A stretch of 64,000 nt of DNA from Patiria miniata (Eukaryota > Echinodermata > Asteroidea > Valvatida > Asterinidae). The position numbers and the translations under genes were made by a program. The notes under the pieces were generated by a model that saw only the letters and a program-made list of their open reading frames with translations, was not told the DNA's origin and did no database searches. Below, one piece after another: positions 15,001 through 30,000 of this stretch (the first letter of the stretch is position 1; every line of letters starts with the position of its first letter). The stretch is taken from NCBI RefSeq assembly GCF_015706575.1, contig NW_024037069.1:37903315-37967314 (forward strand), in the 5' to 3' direction.

Positions 15001-18000
15001 GATTGAAACCATTTCAAGTGGAATAATTTCACAGTGTACTTGGTACCAGTCCTGTTGTTACTTGAGCAAGGTTTTCTCTCTGTATGTCTCCGGGTAATTT
15101 AAATTTGGGGTGCTAATCGTCCTCACTCATAGCAGAAGCTAAACTGCAAAGGTCGAGCTGAAGGCATGTACGTGTAAAGACACTTTAGGCAGCCACCATA
15201 TGGCCCATGTCTTACCACGGAGCACAGTCAGATCAGAGTGTTGAATTTTTTGCGGAGGGAGGAAAATCGGAGAACCTGGAGAAAAACCCTTCAACGAACA
15301 ACTCTACTCACATGACCCGAACCAGGAATCGAACCCGGGCAACAGAGGAGATGAGCGCTTTAAACACTGCCCCAGCCATGCCCACCCTTAATTTATGCTC
15401 CTACATGTACATGTACATGTATGTCCCTTTAACCCAAACCCCTTGAGCACTTATTCTAAAAAGTATCCTGAATCCGCCAAAATCCACCAATTTTTTTGTC
15501 ATGCAAAAAAAAGTTGGTGTCCTGAGTCCATCAGAATCTACCAGTAAGTCCTTCAGAATCCACCAGTGTAGTACAGTGTATATATTGTACCTCATACACA
15601 CCAAACAAATAGCCAAGGAGTTAAACTGTTGAAACCCTGAATCCATCAAAGTTCCCAACTGCTCAATATGGAGGTATCCTGAATCCATCAAAATCCTGCA
15701 GTACTGCTAGGCATACTGTCCTGCATCCATCAAAATCCCCCAACTTTTTCAATATGGAGGTATCCTGAATCCGCCAAAATCCTCCAAAACAGGGGTGTGG
15801 ATTTTGATGGATTCAGGTATGTTAGGGTTAATGGACAAGTGAGCAAGAACAACACTTGATGTTCACACTCATGTCCTTTGTTGACACAGCTACTGATGAA
15901 GTGATTTTCTGTTTTTATGCAATATTTTTTATGATAGCAAAGTGTGTGGGGGGGGGGGTGGTTGCAGCATTACTCAAAACAGGTGAAATTACAATCGGAC
16001 ATTGGATACTTTCTGGCTGTCAATCATAGTCCGTTTGCCCAAAATTGGATATGCTCAAACTTTTTTTACGGCAAGTGCATTCTAAGATTGTGAGGGAATT
16101 TGACACTTGATGTGACAGACAGAATAATACCGGTACATGTATACATGCACATGTTACTGTGTTCAGTTTGTCAGAGAAGTTTTTTTTTAAGTGTACGTGT
16201 ATCATATTTTAATTCATCCTCTGAGCATAATATACCGGTAAACAGCCCTGGGCAAAATCGGTAAACAGCCCTGGGCAATATCGGGGTAAAACAAAAAATT
16301 CACGAAATAATCGACAGAGAGTTTGCAGTTCCCTCGGTAGGGTCGATGGTACATGTATATATGTTTGTACATGTCTATGCCTAAAAGCACCCCTTAAAAT
16401 AACCATTCTTTTGTTCTCTGTAATCTTTTATAGGTATTAAAAACAACACCTTTTATGGTAACACCTCAGGAATTCCAGATATCAAAAGGGATTCTTTAAA
16501 CATTTTGCAATCAGAAACAATCTTGACAAAACACATCCTGAAATCAGGAGAAATCCTGACAAAAATCAGGAAAAATCCTGACAAATGTCACCCCTGATAT
16601 AAACATTACACAGTCTGTGCACAGAGATTTCAGAAAATTTCACTAAAGTGCACTATGCATGCAAAGAACATCTCAAAGCTAAAATCCTAATTCGAATTAT
16701 ATGCATGTAGAAATTTGATTTTCCTTAGCGGAGTGCAGTTGACGTGCCAAATTTGAGATTTGCTTGAAAAACTCGATCGGGTTCAATGGCTGGATGGCTA
16801 GGTTACTTGCACTATAAACATGGCTGACGTCATTGAGATTTTTTATTCTTCTCAAAAAGTATTTTATTTTAAGCAATGACATGTAACATGACACAATTAT
16901 GAGCGTCTCTAGAAATTTGATAATTCTGCAACAACAGTTCCCCTATTGTCAAGACACTTTCTGAAGTTCATTGCACAAATAATTTTATCAATTTTGGCTC
17001 GCCTTCCATTATCGTACTCTAATTTCTCCACACTACGGCAGTCGAACGCTCTTTTCAATTCCCTAGACTCATTTCAGATTCTTATTTTTTTTGGTGGCCA
17101 TTTTCCGTCCTACTGCTATCTGATACTTCAGTTTGTGCAAGAGTCCACAGAAAACATCAATACCATTCCAACAATCGATGCAACAAAAAGACATAAAAAG
17201 CCCAGCACTTATATCCCCTCTCATGCATCTTTTCTCAGCACTCACAGGAGAATGAAAAACATCTTCAACATTCAGTCCTTCTCCCTTGAGGATTAAAAAG
17301 CAACAATGCACTTCTTATGTATCATCCAAAAAAAGTCAACCTTAAAACCTTCTCTTCTCAGTCACTCTAAAAAAAATAATACCGAGAGCCAATTTTTAGA
17401 GGATCTTTTAAGCATGATAATCTGGGCCGCGTTTTGGCGGATCCAGGGGGGGGGCCAAACGGGGGCCATGCAACCCCCCCCCCCCAAATGAACCCAATTT
17501 TGTTTTGTTTTTAAGTGACGTCGCAATAAAGGCAGGCACTGCATACACTACCATCTTTTCCTCAAAAAAAAATTGGTTAAAGTGGTCAGAAATTGCCTTA
17601 GATCGCACCACGGAGCATCTAGCATTCAAAAAATTTCGGGGCCCTTAAGCTTCAATGGCAGTAACGGTGCGCCAGTTATTGTTCATATGATCTGTTACGG
17701 GGCAGCTGCTCTGCACAACTGCTACACAATGCTGCTGTCATAGAAGGGATCTTCATGTGTGTATATAGTCTAGCGGCTAGACGTTGTAATGGTTTGATAC
17801 GCCATAACCCACCGCAGCGATAACCCGCCGCCACGAGAGGGCGCTATCAAGACCAACCAATATCACTCACTAACCCGTCCGAATAACGTTAGGCCGATTC
17901 GTACTGGTTGTGTAATGCGCGCGCACCTGTTTAGCCTAATATATGCAGCGCGCATTCCAAAAAATTCATAGTAGTTCCGAAGCAAACTCAAATTTCTTCC

Positions 18001-21000
18001 AGTGATGTGAAAGATGCAGCAAGACGTTTGTGCAACTTCACTGGTCAGCTCTTTTGTTGTGCGTAGTATGAGTGGTACTGAAAATGAACAGTAAATGTCT
18101 GCAGAAGTCGCGCATGCGCACTAGTTTCCCCCATTTTTCGGGGGGAGATTTTAGGAGTTGGCCTAGATGTTGTTCTGACAGGTTCGTGGGTGATATTGGT
18201 TGGTCAATGCCCTCTCGCCCCGGCGGGTTATTGCTGCAGCGGGTTATCGCGTATGGAACCAAAACAACGTCTAGCCCCTAGACTAGTGTGTACAGTGATC
18301 ACATACCCGTAGTGGTCTATAAATCACATGAAGTAGAGGTAGAGACAGCCTATTGGCATGCATGATGGACCACACAGCCGTCACGGCTCATTACCTGTAT
18401 GCATTGGGTAATGCCAGCTCGGCAAGCTCCCCTGTGTACGGAAACGTGTCTTCGTATTCGACCAGCAAACCGGTGGCTCCCCATTCCTTGAGCTTCACAA
18501 TCAGCTACACACACAAAAATAAAGGACAAAAGATCGCTCGTCAAATTTAATGAAAACTTATCTCATTAATGGCTCATGATCAATTTATGCTAATGCTTTA
18601 CAGGCATATAGGATCATTTGCATTTATCCCAAAAGTAACATACCAAATTATTATCAAGAAACTTACTTGGATTAAAGATCATGCTGGTACTAAACATTTT
18701 GTGAAATTATTCCGTCCGGATTGCTGTCATTTAAAAGATTATAAGAAATGTAGGTGATTTCCAACTATCAGTCAATTGACTGGCTTTCGGCATAAAGAGT
18801 GCTGTTGGTGAAATCGTGTATCGTGATCAAAGGATTGTGCATGGTTTTTCACTGTTTGTTCACGTTTTTCTCAAAAAGTGTACTATCCCCTGAACTGAAA
18901 GTTCAACAAGGTTTTGAGCCTTCTTCTTTGGATTTTGAGTGGTGTTATTATTGGGAACAAAAAATTACATGCAAAATAAATGGTCCTATTTGTGTATTTG
19001 TTTTTCATAATCAAACTTTCATGGGCTATCTCTGGTGTGATAGTTTGATTACATGTACATGTACATGAATTTCATGTAACAGACTTTATTTTCAGAAAAT
19101 TCCAAATCACGTCTAATAAAATCCACGGTTTGTTCCGCCTTTAGTGTGTTGTTTAAATCGGGCCTACATGTACATGTAGTCAATTTCCTTTTGTGGTTTA
19201 TTTGATGATTTGTAATAAAAAGCCGTATCCTGTTGAGTGATAATTTCCAAGGTTTGCAGCATTGCTAATGTTGGTAGCATCGTGACTTATTTCCCAGGTT
19301 TCACTATTACTAATGAAGCTAGCATCGTGACTTTGGACGTGATCCCTGGCAACATGGCATATATACAGGCTTATGGTTTCTGACTAGCGTCCCATGAACA
19401 AAGATTGACAAAATGGGGAACCACCAACATAGGTCTGGATAGCTCAGTTGGTAGAGCACTGGGCAGTGTTCCAGAGGTCCCAGGTTCAAACCCTGCTCCA
19501 GTCAATTTGTTATTAATTTCGTTAAAGCGTCAACATATTTGCATACATACACAGGAAATAATGTTCTCAAGAGAAATTAAATTAAAGAATGTATTCGAAA
19601 TCATGTGTTTCTTAAGTTCAAATCGAATCTCCAATCTGCTGCAATTCAACTTGTCTACAAACAGACCTATCCGCCATTTGCGAGTTAGCCAAGCCCCTTA
19701 TAGACAACCTTACGGAATTTTGTACGGTACGTTCAGTTTTGTTAATTTGTTTGTCTCAGAGTTTGCGCGTTCCGCGTCCATTTGTATATCATGTAACTGG
19801 ACAATATTTCACAAGCTGCGTTGAAGTGATGATACCGCGAAAGGTTAATTACATGTAAATCAATGGTAGTGCACTTTGCATGTAATAAATTGCACTGTAG
19901 GCTTTTTAAAATCTAGCACTATCGTTTCCAATTAATGATTGAACTTTAAGCCCTGATTTTCCTTTTTTTGTGTTATTTCAACAGGAAATTAATACAAATG
20001 TCCAATAAAAATCAGTGCAAATGATTACTTTGATGAAAATGCTACAAAGAAGAAATTGTTTCTTATTGATCCACTGTGAACTATACATGTATGTAGGATA
20101 GGTACATTTTGTACATGGACCACATAAACATTGTACAGTATGCACACCATGCATATTATAATCATGACATAAGAGTAACCTTTCAAATTTTCATGAGAAA
20201 GCTGCTTATTTTACAATCTGGATGGCGTGCCTTAATACAGTGTCATTTGCCAATCCACCTAAATCGACTGTTAATGTGGTTGAATGGTCATTAAGTAAGG
20301 CTCTCCTACCCTAGTGGCCACTTGTCAAAAAAAAACCTCGCTGCCAAAGACTTCATAAGGAACTCGGTAGAGATTAAGTATCACAGAATCTATTTCCTAT
20401 GTCTTGCAGCGTACTTGCCCCGAGACAATCTCCCCTCGTTGCGCAGTAATTAAACTCGTTTTATGCTTGGCACGTTCTGATATCAGCCGATGCCAAAAGG
20501 AACGACTGGCGGAAATAAGTGGGTTCCATGCACCCCGTTTCTTTGCATGGGTGATTTAAAATCAGGTCTGCAAGCCGACAAATGTAGCAGTCTAGTTTAT
20601 GATTTGCTTTTCCAAAATGGACTTAATTTAAGAATTTTCTTTTACAAGGTCCAACGGAAAGGCTAAAACATGTTATTTTCCTCACAGATCCAATACAGAT
20701 TTTATAAATCAAAATTGAACTGTGACATAAAGAAGCAACCACTGATTTCAACTATTTACAGAATGGACTGACCAAAAACCTACAAATCTAAATGTTTGAG
20801 GATCTGCTGTTTCAATTGAAGCAACATTTTTCTCAGAGGCAAAAGAAACTCACCCTGGAAACAGGAGTGAGAGGCACTTGACTGTAATGCTTATAATTAA
20901 AAGATCCTACGCTTTCTGTCTGTCTGATGTCTGTCTGTACTGTCTGTCTGATGTCTGTGTGTCACGTTTTTTGTGAAAGTCCTTAAGAGTGTGCGCAAAG

Positions 21001-24000
21001 CACCAAATGAAATGGTTAATGGAGAGGCTTGGTTATTGTATGCAGCATTGCAGGTCCTTAAATGGTATATAATGCTCCAATTTCACTGTGCTCCGAAGTC
21101 ACGGTTGGCACGTGAAAAAAAAAAAAATTTGGTTTGTTTGGGTTTTTTTTTTAGCAAATTTGTTTCTTTCAGACTTTGAATAGTTAAATATTACAACATT
21201 ATCTCTATGGAAACGCAAAACATAACGTTGATGATGAAAACTGTGGCGAAACTGCTTCACCAAGGTTTACCACGCCCACTTGGGGTCAACATGCAAATTG
21301 AGGTCAACGTAAATATTAGTATATGACTCCACCCAGCTAGGGGGTGCCGCGCGAAACGCGGCATCCCGCTAGTGATTCAAAAATTATCTATGACACTACT
21401 GTGTGTGCATGTATTATGTATATTCCAACAAGACTCATTTTGCGTAGCTGTGAGTCGATTAGAATGCAGCAGAGTGACCGCCAATTATTTTTACACCTGA
21501 AGCGAAAACAGACGAATACAACAGAATTGCCATTCAGCATCACACAATTTTGTGCTTTGGGTGAAAGCCCAATTGTGTAATAATGAAGCATGGGGAATAG
21601 GAAAACAGAATGCTACGGTATGATAGAAATTGAAAAGGGGAATTTCTTGACTATGTTTGTCGTTTTTATGGCTGGCGGTGGTGGTTTGTTGATTGCAAAT
21701 TACAGGGTGAAAAGGCTTGCAGGTGTGTTTGTTTAGACATTTTAACAAGATGACACAAACAATGAAAATTTTAAAATGCTGTAAAAGTTTGAATATCCCC
21801 CACCCCTAAAAAAAAACACCCCTGAAAATAGTTACTCATGTACTCAAAAGTATGTCTTTTGCTGCATTTATATTGTCAAGAAACAGCCTTACATACATAC
21901 ATAATGTACAAACATCTTCACCAAACCTGGGCCCAATTTTATAGCCCTACTAAGCACATGCATGATTTTCTGCTAACAGAGCCTCCGTCTATTTCACGGA
22001 GACAGCATTAAACACAGCAAACGGGATGCTTATACCTCAGTGGAGAAAGTTGCATAACAATATAGATTTCCATGTGCGCGCAACTGTTTCCACATCCACG
22101 CAATGAAATAGTGCTTTAAGGTTAGCACTATTTTCTGCTATATAGTAAGCACCTCAGTGGAGAAATTTTTTGGCCAATGACGGATCCAACTTTGCAGATA
22201 GTGTTTTTTCAAAACATCCACTGTTTTCATTCAATTTTTCCAAGACGGCGGATGCTGTTTTTCTTAAAATTGCCATCAACTTCTCTACGACTAGCTTTTA
22301 AACAAATAATGAGACACAAGATATTTCTTGTAGTGAAAATATCAGAAAATACGACAGATTTCACTGTTAAGAAAAGAGGGAAAAAATACCAAAATCAATT
22401 GAATTGATGCAGGAGGGAAAAAAAGCTTGCCAGCGGGACAGATAAACAGTTAATTTTTTTATATGGCCTAACCACTGGAAATTGCTAGCAGACGAAATAT
22501 GCGAGGCGCAGAGGTTCCAATCAAAGATTTTTCACTTTAGCACAGTCCTTCATGCACAGTATGCATGCAGAGCCACAAACACCAGCTAATATCTGCGCTA
22601 TTTGCATATTACACAGGAGGATCCTTCAGCTCACGGTGTCGTATATCATATCTCGTGTTTCTATTTATTTTCAAATCTCCGTCAAGCAGCAGTCCTGTCA
22701 TTCCCACTCCCGTCATCCCCCCATAGTGTCTCTAGAGAGGGTGGACTATCACTAGTACTGCATACAAACTACGTACTTGGCTACGGCTCGTAGTAACACA
22801 CGTCTATGGGAAACGGCTTCAGCCACTGCCATAGAAACATGTACGATTACTAGCCGTAGCCAAGTCATTTGGAAGTAGCCGAATGTATCCACTTGACTTC
22901 ACTCATGATAGTGAGACACTGAGCCTGTCATTTCTGAAAGGATACGGAAACTGGGCTGGGTAAAACCTGATAAATTATGAAACACCATCAGAGCATAGAG
23001 AAAAGAGATTTATCAGAGTGGAACAGAGTATCAATTCTTGAAGGAGCAGGGCGATTTTTCCTTTGAAAAGATTTCAGGAATCCGTACAATATGGGACTCT
23101 TCAAGAGATTAATTTTAAAAATCATTCCAAAAAAATGTATAAATAAATAACCAAAATACAACGGCTCTTTTCTATGGTGCACGTACACCCATGTTCTCAT
23201 CCCCAGAATAAAAGGATGAAGAAATGGATTCCTGGGGGCCATGAAGTAAAAACAAACAAACTGAAATTGTTCGTAAAAGCTTCTGACACAATCGGAATTT
23301 TTTTTTCAGACGGAGCTTCCATTCACAGATTTTGACCTCAACGATTGCAATTTGCAGTTAATTGATGTTTTCAAGTTTGAACTCATTAAGCTTTTGATCT
23401 GGGTCCACTCTAAGCTTTCAACCATGCAATTGTCTCCAATCCCCAGTTGGGCTTTTAACATCAGTCAAGTTACGACTGTTGCCTGTTGTCGCTGCTAAAT
23501 GGAATTCAAGTAGAAAGCCTACTAATTCTGGCAGGGTATTTGCTGATGTTGCCGTTATTTTCTTGAAATGAATCTTGACAAATTGTGCTTTCATTTTCTT
23601 GACTGTTTTGATGAATTTTTTTCTTCATTTTTTTTTTATACCTTGGTAAATGTAGTGCTCCAATATTTTGTCAAAGAGAACAACTAGCATTTTTTACTCA
23701 TAAATTAATGGATGTATACCCTAAATTCAACAACAATCCATTATCTGATTATGTGGGGTTTTGATAGATCAAAGGGAATGTACAACATTTGCTTTTGCTG
23801 CAATTTTCAGAAATAAATGGATTTGGAGGATTAGTATGTTATAGCAAATATTGTTGAACTGACTTGTTTCACGTTTTGGGCTGGTAGATGCTGGAAAAAC
23901 CAAGAAAATCAATCATGTTCTTGTAGTCTGGTTCCCTGACCCCATAGACGTTGGGGAATTGTAAGGTCAGAGAATCAGTCCAGCAGGTTTGAACTCCTTC

Positions 24001-27000
24001 ACAGGTGTGTAATCAATTGCAAAGAAAAAGCGGAATAACTACCGGTAAATTGGAAAAACAAGGAGCAGTTTTTGAGGAAAAAAAGCCAGTTTTCTCCAAC
24101 GCTAGTCGACCGACCAGCGTTGGAAAAATAAAATTTTTCTTGAAAATGTCAGCACACCAGGAGCTACGATTTTACAGGATGCTTTTGATGCTCATTCCCT
24201 AACAATCCAGTAAGGTTTTTCGTGATAATGTGATCATTTCGTTTTTTGATGTTTGCAAATGTTGTATATTCCCTGAAGGACTGTGCTACATTGATTGACT
24301 GCACAGCAGTGCCTTGGCTGTTTCATCAGAGCACTTCCTCCAAGAAATGCCCAGGGGCCAAACAAATATCTCCACATCTTTGTTGCCACCCTGGATCGCC
24401 GCAACACATTTATCTTAATGAAAAACAGTTCCTGTTTATAACTTCTAAGCAAATGTTTAAAATTTATGTGCTTTTTCGGACGCATTGACAGTGATGCAGA
24501 CGTGATGACAGCACTTTGCGGAAATGAAACAGCCGTATTAAACAAAGCAGGATGAAAGAGATTTGCTATTGGACTCCAACCTTATTGCAGATAAACCTTA
24601 ATGTCCATTAGAGGAATAACTGAAATATATCTGCATTTGTTTTTAAAAGTTCTGCAGTTTGGATGAACAACACCACTGTTCATTTGGGTATTTTTTTATT
24701 TCTTTTACTGGTTATATTTAAATTTCTGTGCTCTTCAACAAATTTTTTTAAATGTCTCTCTTAATTAATTTTCCAAAAAAGTATTTTCCCTTTTTTTTAT
24801 TACATCTACAACCCTCTGAAATAAAAAGGTTTTTATTTTGTACTGGTACATGCAGTACACTGATTATGGGACAACAACACACTCTTCGAGAACATGTTTA
24901 TTGTTGGCAGCCAATAATTGAAATTGAAAAGTAATAATTCAATAATGAAACATGAGCTGATTTTTTTCAGTTGATGTCTCATTCAAAAGTAAAAAAACTT
25001 TTGTGTCAACGCTTTCCAGAAAAGTAGCAATTTAGAAAAGGAATCTAGTTTTCAGGATGAAACTCGAATATAGCATGGGAACGCAACTTTAATCAAAGCG
25101 ATGGTATTTTGGGGGTTAAATTCCACAAAACTGTACGTCGTTGCCAACATGACAGTTGTCATAATACAATTGTGACCGACATTAGACACAACTCTTGGAT
25201 TCTGTTAGGATATTACAAATTGTATTCCCGACCTACATGTACATATGTACATGAAATATAAATGTACTTGATAAGTGACTTGACATTTTGCAGACATTTA
25301 TTTATTTTGGATTCTTAGTCGTCATAGACAGTTGCCAGTTATATCGAATGATTTATGGCTGAAAAATTCTCAGACAGTTCTGTCATCATGTCATGGAATC
25401 CTACAAGGTCCATGCAGCAAGATTTTCTTTTTCAAGTGGGATCCCTCAAATGCGCCTATGTTTCCCTTTAACTTCATGTCTGTCTCTGTATTGCCAGTTT
25501 GTGCAAGGACATTTTTGGCTAATTTTGCTGATTTCCATATCAGTCAAAGCTGCTTAAGCCACAAAAAAATTTTTAAAAATACCAAAACAATCCTCTCCCA
25601 AGAATTTTTTCAACAATGGTCAATTCTTGGTGTGTTTTTTTTTGTAATTGTTGTTTGGTTCTTTTCACTGAAGACTGCTATTTTATTTTTGGATTTCAAA
25701 AACAAACAGTCGTGAATTTCTATACACTCGAAGACAATGCTTTGTGTTTCCCTTTGTCCCTGTAGTACAACACTCTCCAATAGACTAAGCACATCACCGT
25801 ACGATCGAGGACCGTTTTCAACACAAGACCCAACGCTGGAGCACTAAAAGGATCTTAATTGTTCTCTCTTTGTGTGTCTATCCTCGATCGTAATTCCATA
25901 CAAGAGCAACAGGACCCTCATGTAGCAGAAAAACACACACTGTAGAACAGATACTGTGAAAAACAAAAAAAACAGAGCACTAACAAATTTGTACCTTAAT
26001 AAGATGTCTCTATATTTTTTAAGTACATGTGCATGTAGTTCAGAGCCATGGATAACTGCAATAAAGTGTGATTTTTAAAAAAATCCCTTTGCAATAGATG
26101 GAGTGCCATGGTCCAATGGTCACGGTGACATGCGCTTGTGTTCTTGGGCAAGACACTTTATCACAGTTGCCTCTCTCCACCCAGGAGTATAAATGGGTAC
26201 CTGTGAAGGTAGAGACCAGATTGCGCTGATCTTGAACTGTTGTAGAAAAAAAATGGTCTCATGGCCTGATGAACTGGGATAATAATTGTTAAGCGCTTTG
26301 AGACCTTTGGTATAAAGTGCTACATATAAGTACCACAGTATCAGTCCAACTGATTTGCAATTTGAATTATATCTTTGAAATTCATCCCACGTCCCTTGTT
26401 GATTCCAAGGCCCCCGTGTGAAATTCGTTTTCATTGATTTCATTGCCCATTTTAATTTGATGTCATCCACCACCGTCACAAGTAAATCCACTGCCTTAAT
26501 GATCAGATCCTGTTGAAGGACTTGGCCACAGCATCCGCCTTTTAATCTTGTCCTTCCCAAAACTGATGAAAACATGCCGCGTTTAATTCTAAGCCACTTT
26601 ATTGATTCAGCTCTCGACATGCAAGACCTCTCGACTGCCGGTCCGCATATTAAACCTTGCTTTATTTTTGGACCCGTCTAAACAGAGAGATTTTTGAAAA
26701 AATCAGGCTTCAATTCTGTCTTGGCTTTATCCCTGACTTACATGTAAGACTCATCAAGAAGCTTGAATTCACAATGGATAGACTCTACATTTTGGCCTTA
26801 AATTATAAGAGTTGATGTTCCTGCAGCCAATTTCACTGAACGTTACGCAATGGTGTAACTCCACATGTGCAACAAATTATGGCGTAACTTGCACAATCAT
26901 TTACATGTAGGTTGCGTAAGTTGTGACATACTTGTAGCAGCTGAAATTGAACTTTTTTGCTAGCAAATCATGACCATCGTGGAGCCTGTCATTCCACAAC

Positions 27001-30000
27001 TTCTCAATGTTGATACAAGACACTCACAGCTGTGTGTTTGAGGCACATGAATTGCTATTTTGCTTGTGACAGAATGTTTAGAGTTGCCACACGAAAGTCG
27101 GACAAAGTTATTTTTCAAAATGGTAAGGTGTAATCCAACGACTGTTTTGTGACCGTTTCATTAATGCTGCTATCCCCTCTTCCAACTTGTTTAGATTAGT
27201 TAAAAAGTTGCACAGTACACCTAGTTTCCAGAAATTGATCGTAAGCTTACTGCTTAAAGCTAGAGTCCATCATTTGCAGCCATCCGAAAAGTAACTGGCG
27301 CAATTATTGTTAGAAAACAAACTTGGTTGAAAGATAGTAAGGGAACTAAACTCCCTGTGAAATTATTCTTTCTGGGAAGCTGTCATTTTGAAGTAATCAA
27401 TGAAAGAAGGCATTTCCAACGGTGATTCTTAAGAAGCACCGTAGGAAAATTTAAATTAGTAGTTCGTTTTGTTATTCAGCACAGCGCGCACAAGTATTGG
27501 AACGACGCACACGCGCGCGCGGTTGTTGTAATTCGTCGTATCAGTGCGCGACGTCGCGTATAGCTGCAATTCAAAACATGATTCAGTAACTTTTGATTTG
27601 AAATTGAGATCTTAGAATGCTGTTTTTCTCGGAATGTACAGCTGAAGCTTAGCTAAAACTTCATCAGGTTAGTTGCTCAGTATCCTTCATTAGAATTTGA
27701 ACTCTTTTGTTGCTTCAAACGAACAAAATGCACAAATTACAAATGATGGACTGTAGCTTTAAACCACACACTGTTTTGGGAAATCAGCTACTGAATCGGA
27801 ACATGGACCCATGTTGAGCTTGACTAGCCAAAGACAGGGGCTCAAATCTCCTCAATCCAAAAGCTAAGGGCGATGCCGCAATTTCAAAAACCTCCTTGGT
27901 GTGTCCTCGTGAAATTGTCAGGTTGCATGCATCATCTTCAGCAATTGCAGACATTGGGGCGCATGATTCACAAAGCAAACGTGTAATTTAACCCTTTGCC
28001 CATTGTGTCTTCCCATCTGATTAGATCCTCGCTTCCTCTTCGCTTCCTTGTACTTAACAAGAAGGAACATGCCCTAATGGAAGGACGGATGATATTAAGA
28101 AGATTGGCTTTTCAATTCCAATTGTACTCACTCGCGGAAATGAAAACTTGTTTCTTTGAGCATCAGGTGCAAGCATTTCTACCTCACTAATTATCTTAAT
28201 GAAGTGAGTACAGAAAAAAAATTGTAGTAGCTAGGATAAACCTGTGTCAGCAATAACAGAATACAACGCAATCAAACAAATTTCAAGAAGTGCATGGCTT
28301 TTTTCTCTTTTTTTTTGGGGGGGGGGATTGATTCCTTTGTGTTTCATTCACCATAGAAGTATCCTGCATGAACCAAGAATGAATGTGGGGGGTGTAAAGG
28401 GATTTGTTCACAAAAAAACTGATAAGAGTAAAATACTTAATTGTTAACTTGCCAAACAAAACATGTGAATTTTGAAGGTTGGAATTGACAATTCACCATC
28501 TTGAAAAAAACAACAACCAGAGCTTAACTTGAGCCAGATTCTACAGGATTATGTTTCCATAAATCAAGAGGTCATGTACTGTGTTGTATTTTAATTACAT
28601 GTTTTTGACAGATGTCGTGAGTTACTTTACAACCAAATAAAATCAGGAAAAATCAATCTAAAATTTTGCCCAGCTGTTGAATGTTTGATTGTCATTTTTT
28701 CGATACCTTCACTCTGGCGTGTGAAGCATCTGCTCTTTGATGGGGGCGATGCATAAAAACAGTGAACCGGCAATCATTCGGCTTTCGCAGTGTGATGACT
28801 ACGCCAAGCCATGCAGAAACGAAGCACTAACGTGCACTTATCGGTGAGCGATGCGCAACAAGAGGAAGAATTCAATATGAGGTTTTGCTCTTCAGAGGAA
28901 GAAATGCGGGAAATTTGGGTTGATGGACGATGGGGAAAAATGTCTTTGAGAAACATTCATGTGAAAGGAAACACTGATACTAGTACGATACCCTCCACTC
29001 TACTCTAGGTCTACTCTCCGTTTCTATGGTCCCCGTTTGTGGAACACCATTGAAAACGATATCAGAACAAGGACGTCCGTGGGCCGTTTTAAATCCTCGT
29101 ACGAAAAGGCACTCCTATCAAAATATGTAACATAGCTTTCCCTCCTCAGCCACTCTCCATAGCCACATCTCTTCTTTTCATACAATTCATTGTCTCTTTT
29201 ATTTAACTTATCCTCATCGCATCTACTAAATTTGTCTCGGTTTTTAGTGTCCCGTCTCGCGTTTTGTTTTGTTTTGTCTTGTCTTTAGTTTCCCTTGGAC
29301 TGTTTTCGTGTTTATTCCTATTGTCTGTGCATACTGTCCTGTATTGTCCGTTTATGTGTTAGGCTGTTCTCTACAAGCTTCAGTTTATATGAACAGCCCC
29401 ATACTCTTCACCCTTATTTAATATATTTAGTCGTTGTACTACATTGTTGTATTATTTATTTAATTTATACAATTACCTTCTTTTTATTTGAAAAATTAGT
29501 TTGACTTATTTGTGGAAAGTATGGAAATAAATTCTCCGCGATAGCCTCTAAAAACATTTTTTTCGCGACCCGAGCTGTTATGACTTTTTAGCCTCGAGCT
29601 TTGTGCATCTTTTGATACCAAAAACATGAAAATCGGACCACTGGTTGCCGTGGTAGTCATGAAATTTCTTGGGTATGTTTAGGAAGAGTTGCTCTATGCA
29701 TGTACTGAGTTTCAAAATTTTTCATCACTCGATGGCCGAGGCGGAATCCCCCCCCCCCCCCCCATTGTATGCAAGGTAAATCCTATATTGTTGACAAAAT
29801 ATATGCACAAGTATTGAGCAATGTTTTTAACCCCAGTCGTTAAAAAATTAACGAAGTTACCTTCCTGGAAAGTGAAATGCTTGTGACAGAAAGGTGTACA
29901 TACATCGTTGACTCTTTCTAAAACAAAACTACCTGCGGAGGGCAGATAATACAAGGTCCAATTTTTCAAATGTTTACTTTTTTTAATGTATCAACATTTC

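Larger units (their letters stand above)
12865..18394 (-). other. HEXD intron 3
   Basis: It holds an inverted-repeat element (13527), a SINE (15195), the CCTGAATCC repeat (15440), a short tandem duplication (16232) and the family Q element (17766). I see nothing in 14000-15190 or 16600-17700. Confidence 0.8.

Noticed and set aside
19432..19503. A functional tRNA gene
   Set aside because: A and B boxes are good, but the anticodon loop and acceptor stem do not fold correctly.
25332..25715. A 127-codon open frame on the plus strand
   Set aside because: Phe/Lys/Ile-rich translation of AT-rich intron DNA, with no recognisable domain.
26120..26620. A 166-codon open frame on the minus strand
   Set aside because: It runs antisense through a SINE-like repeat, has no family resemblance and no splice or coding signature.
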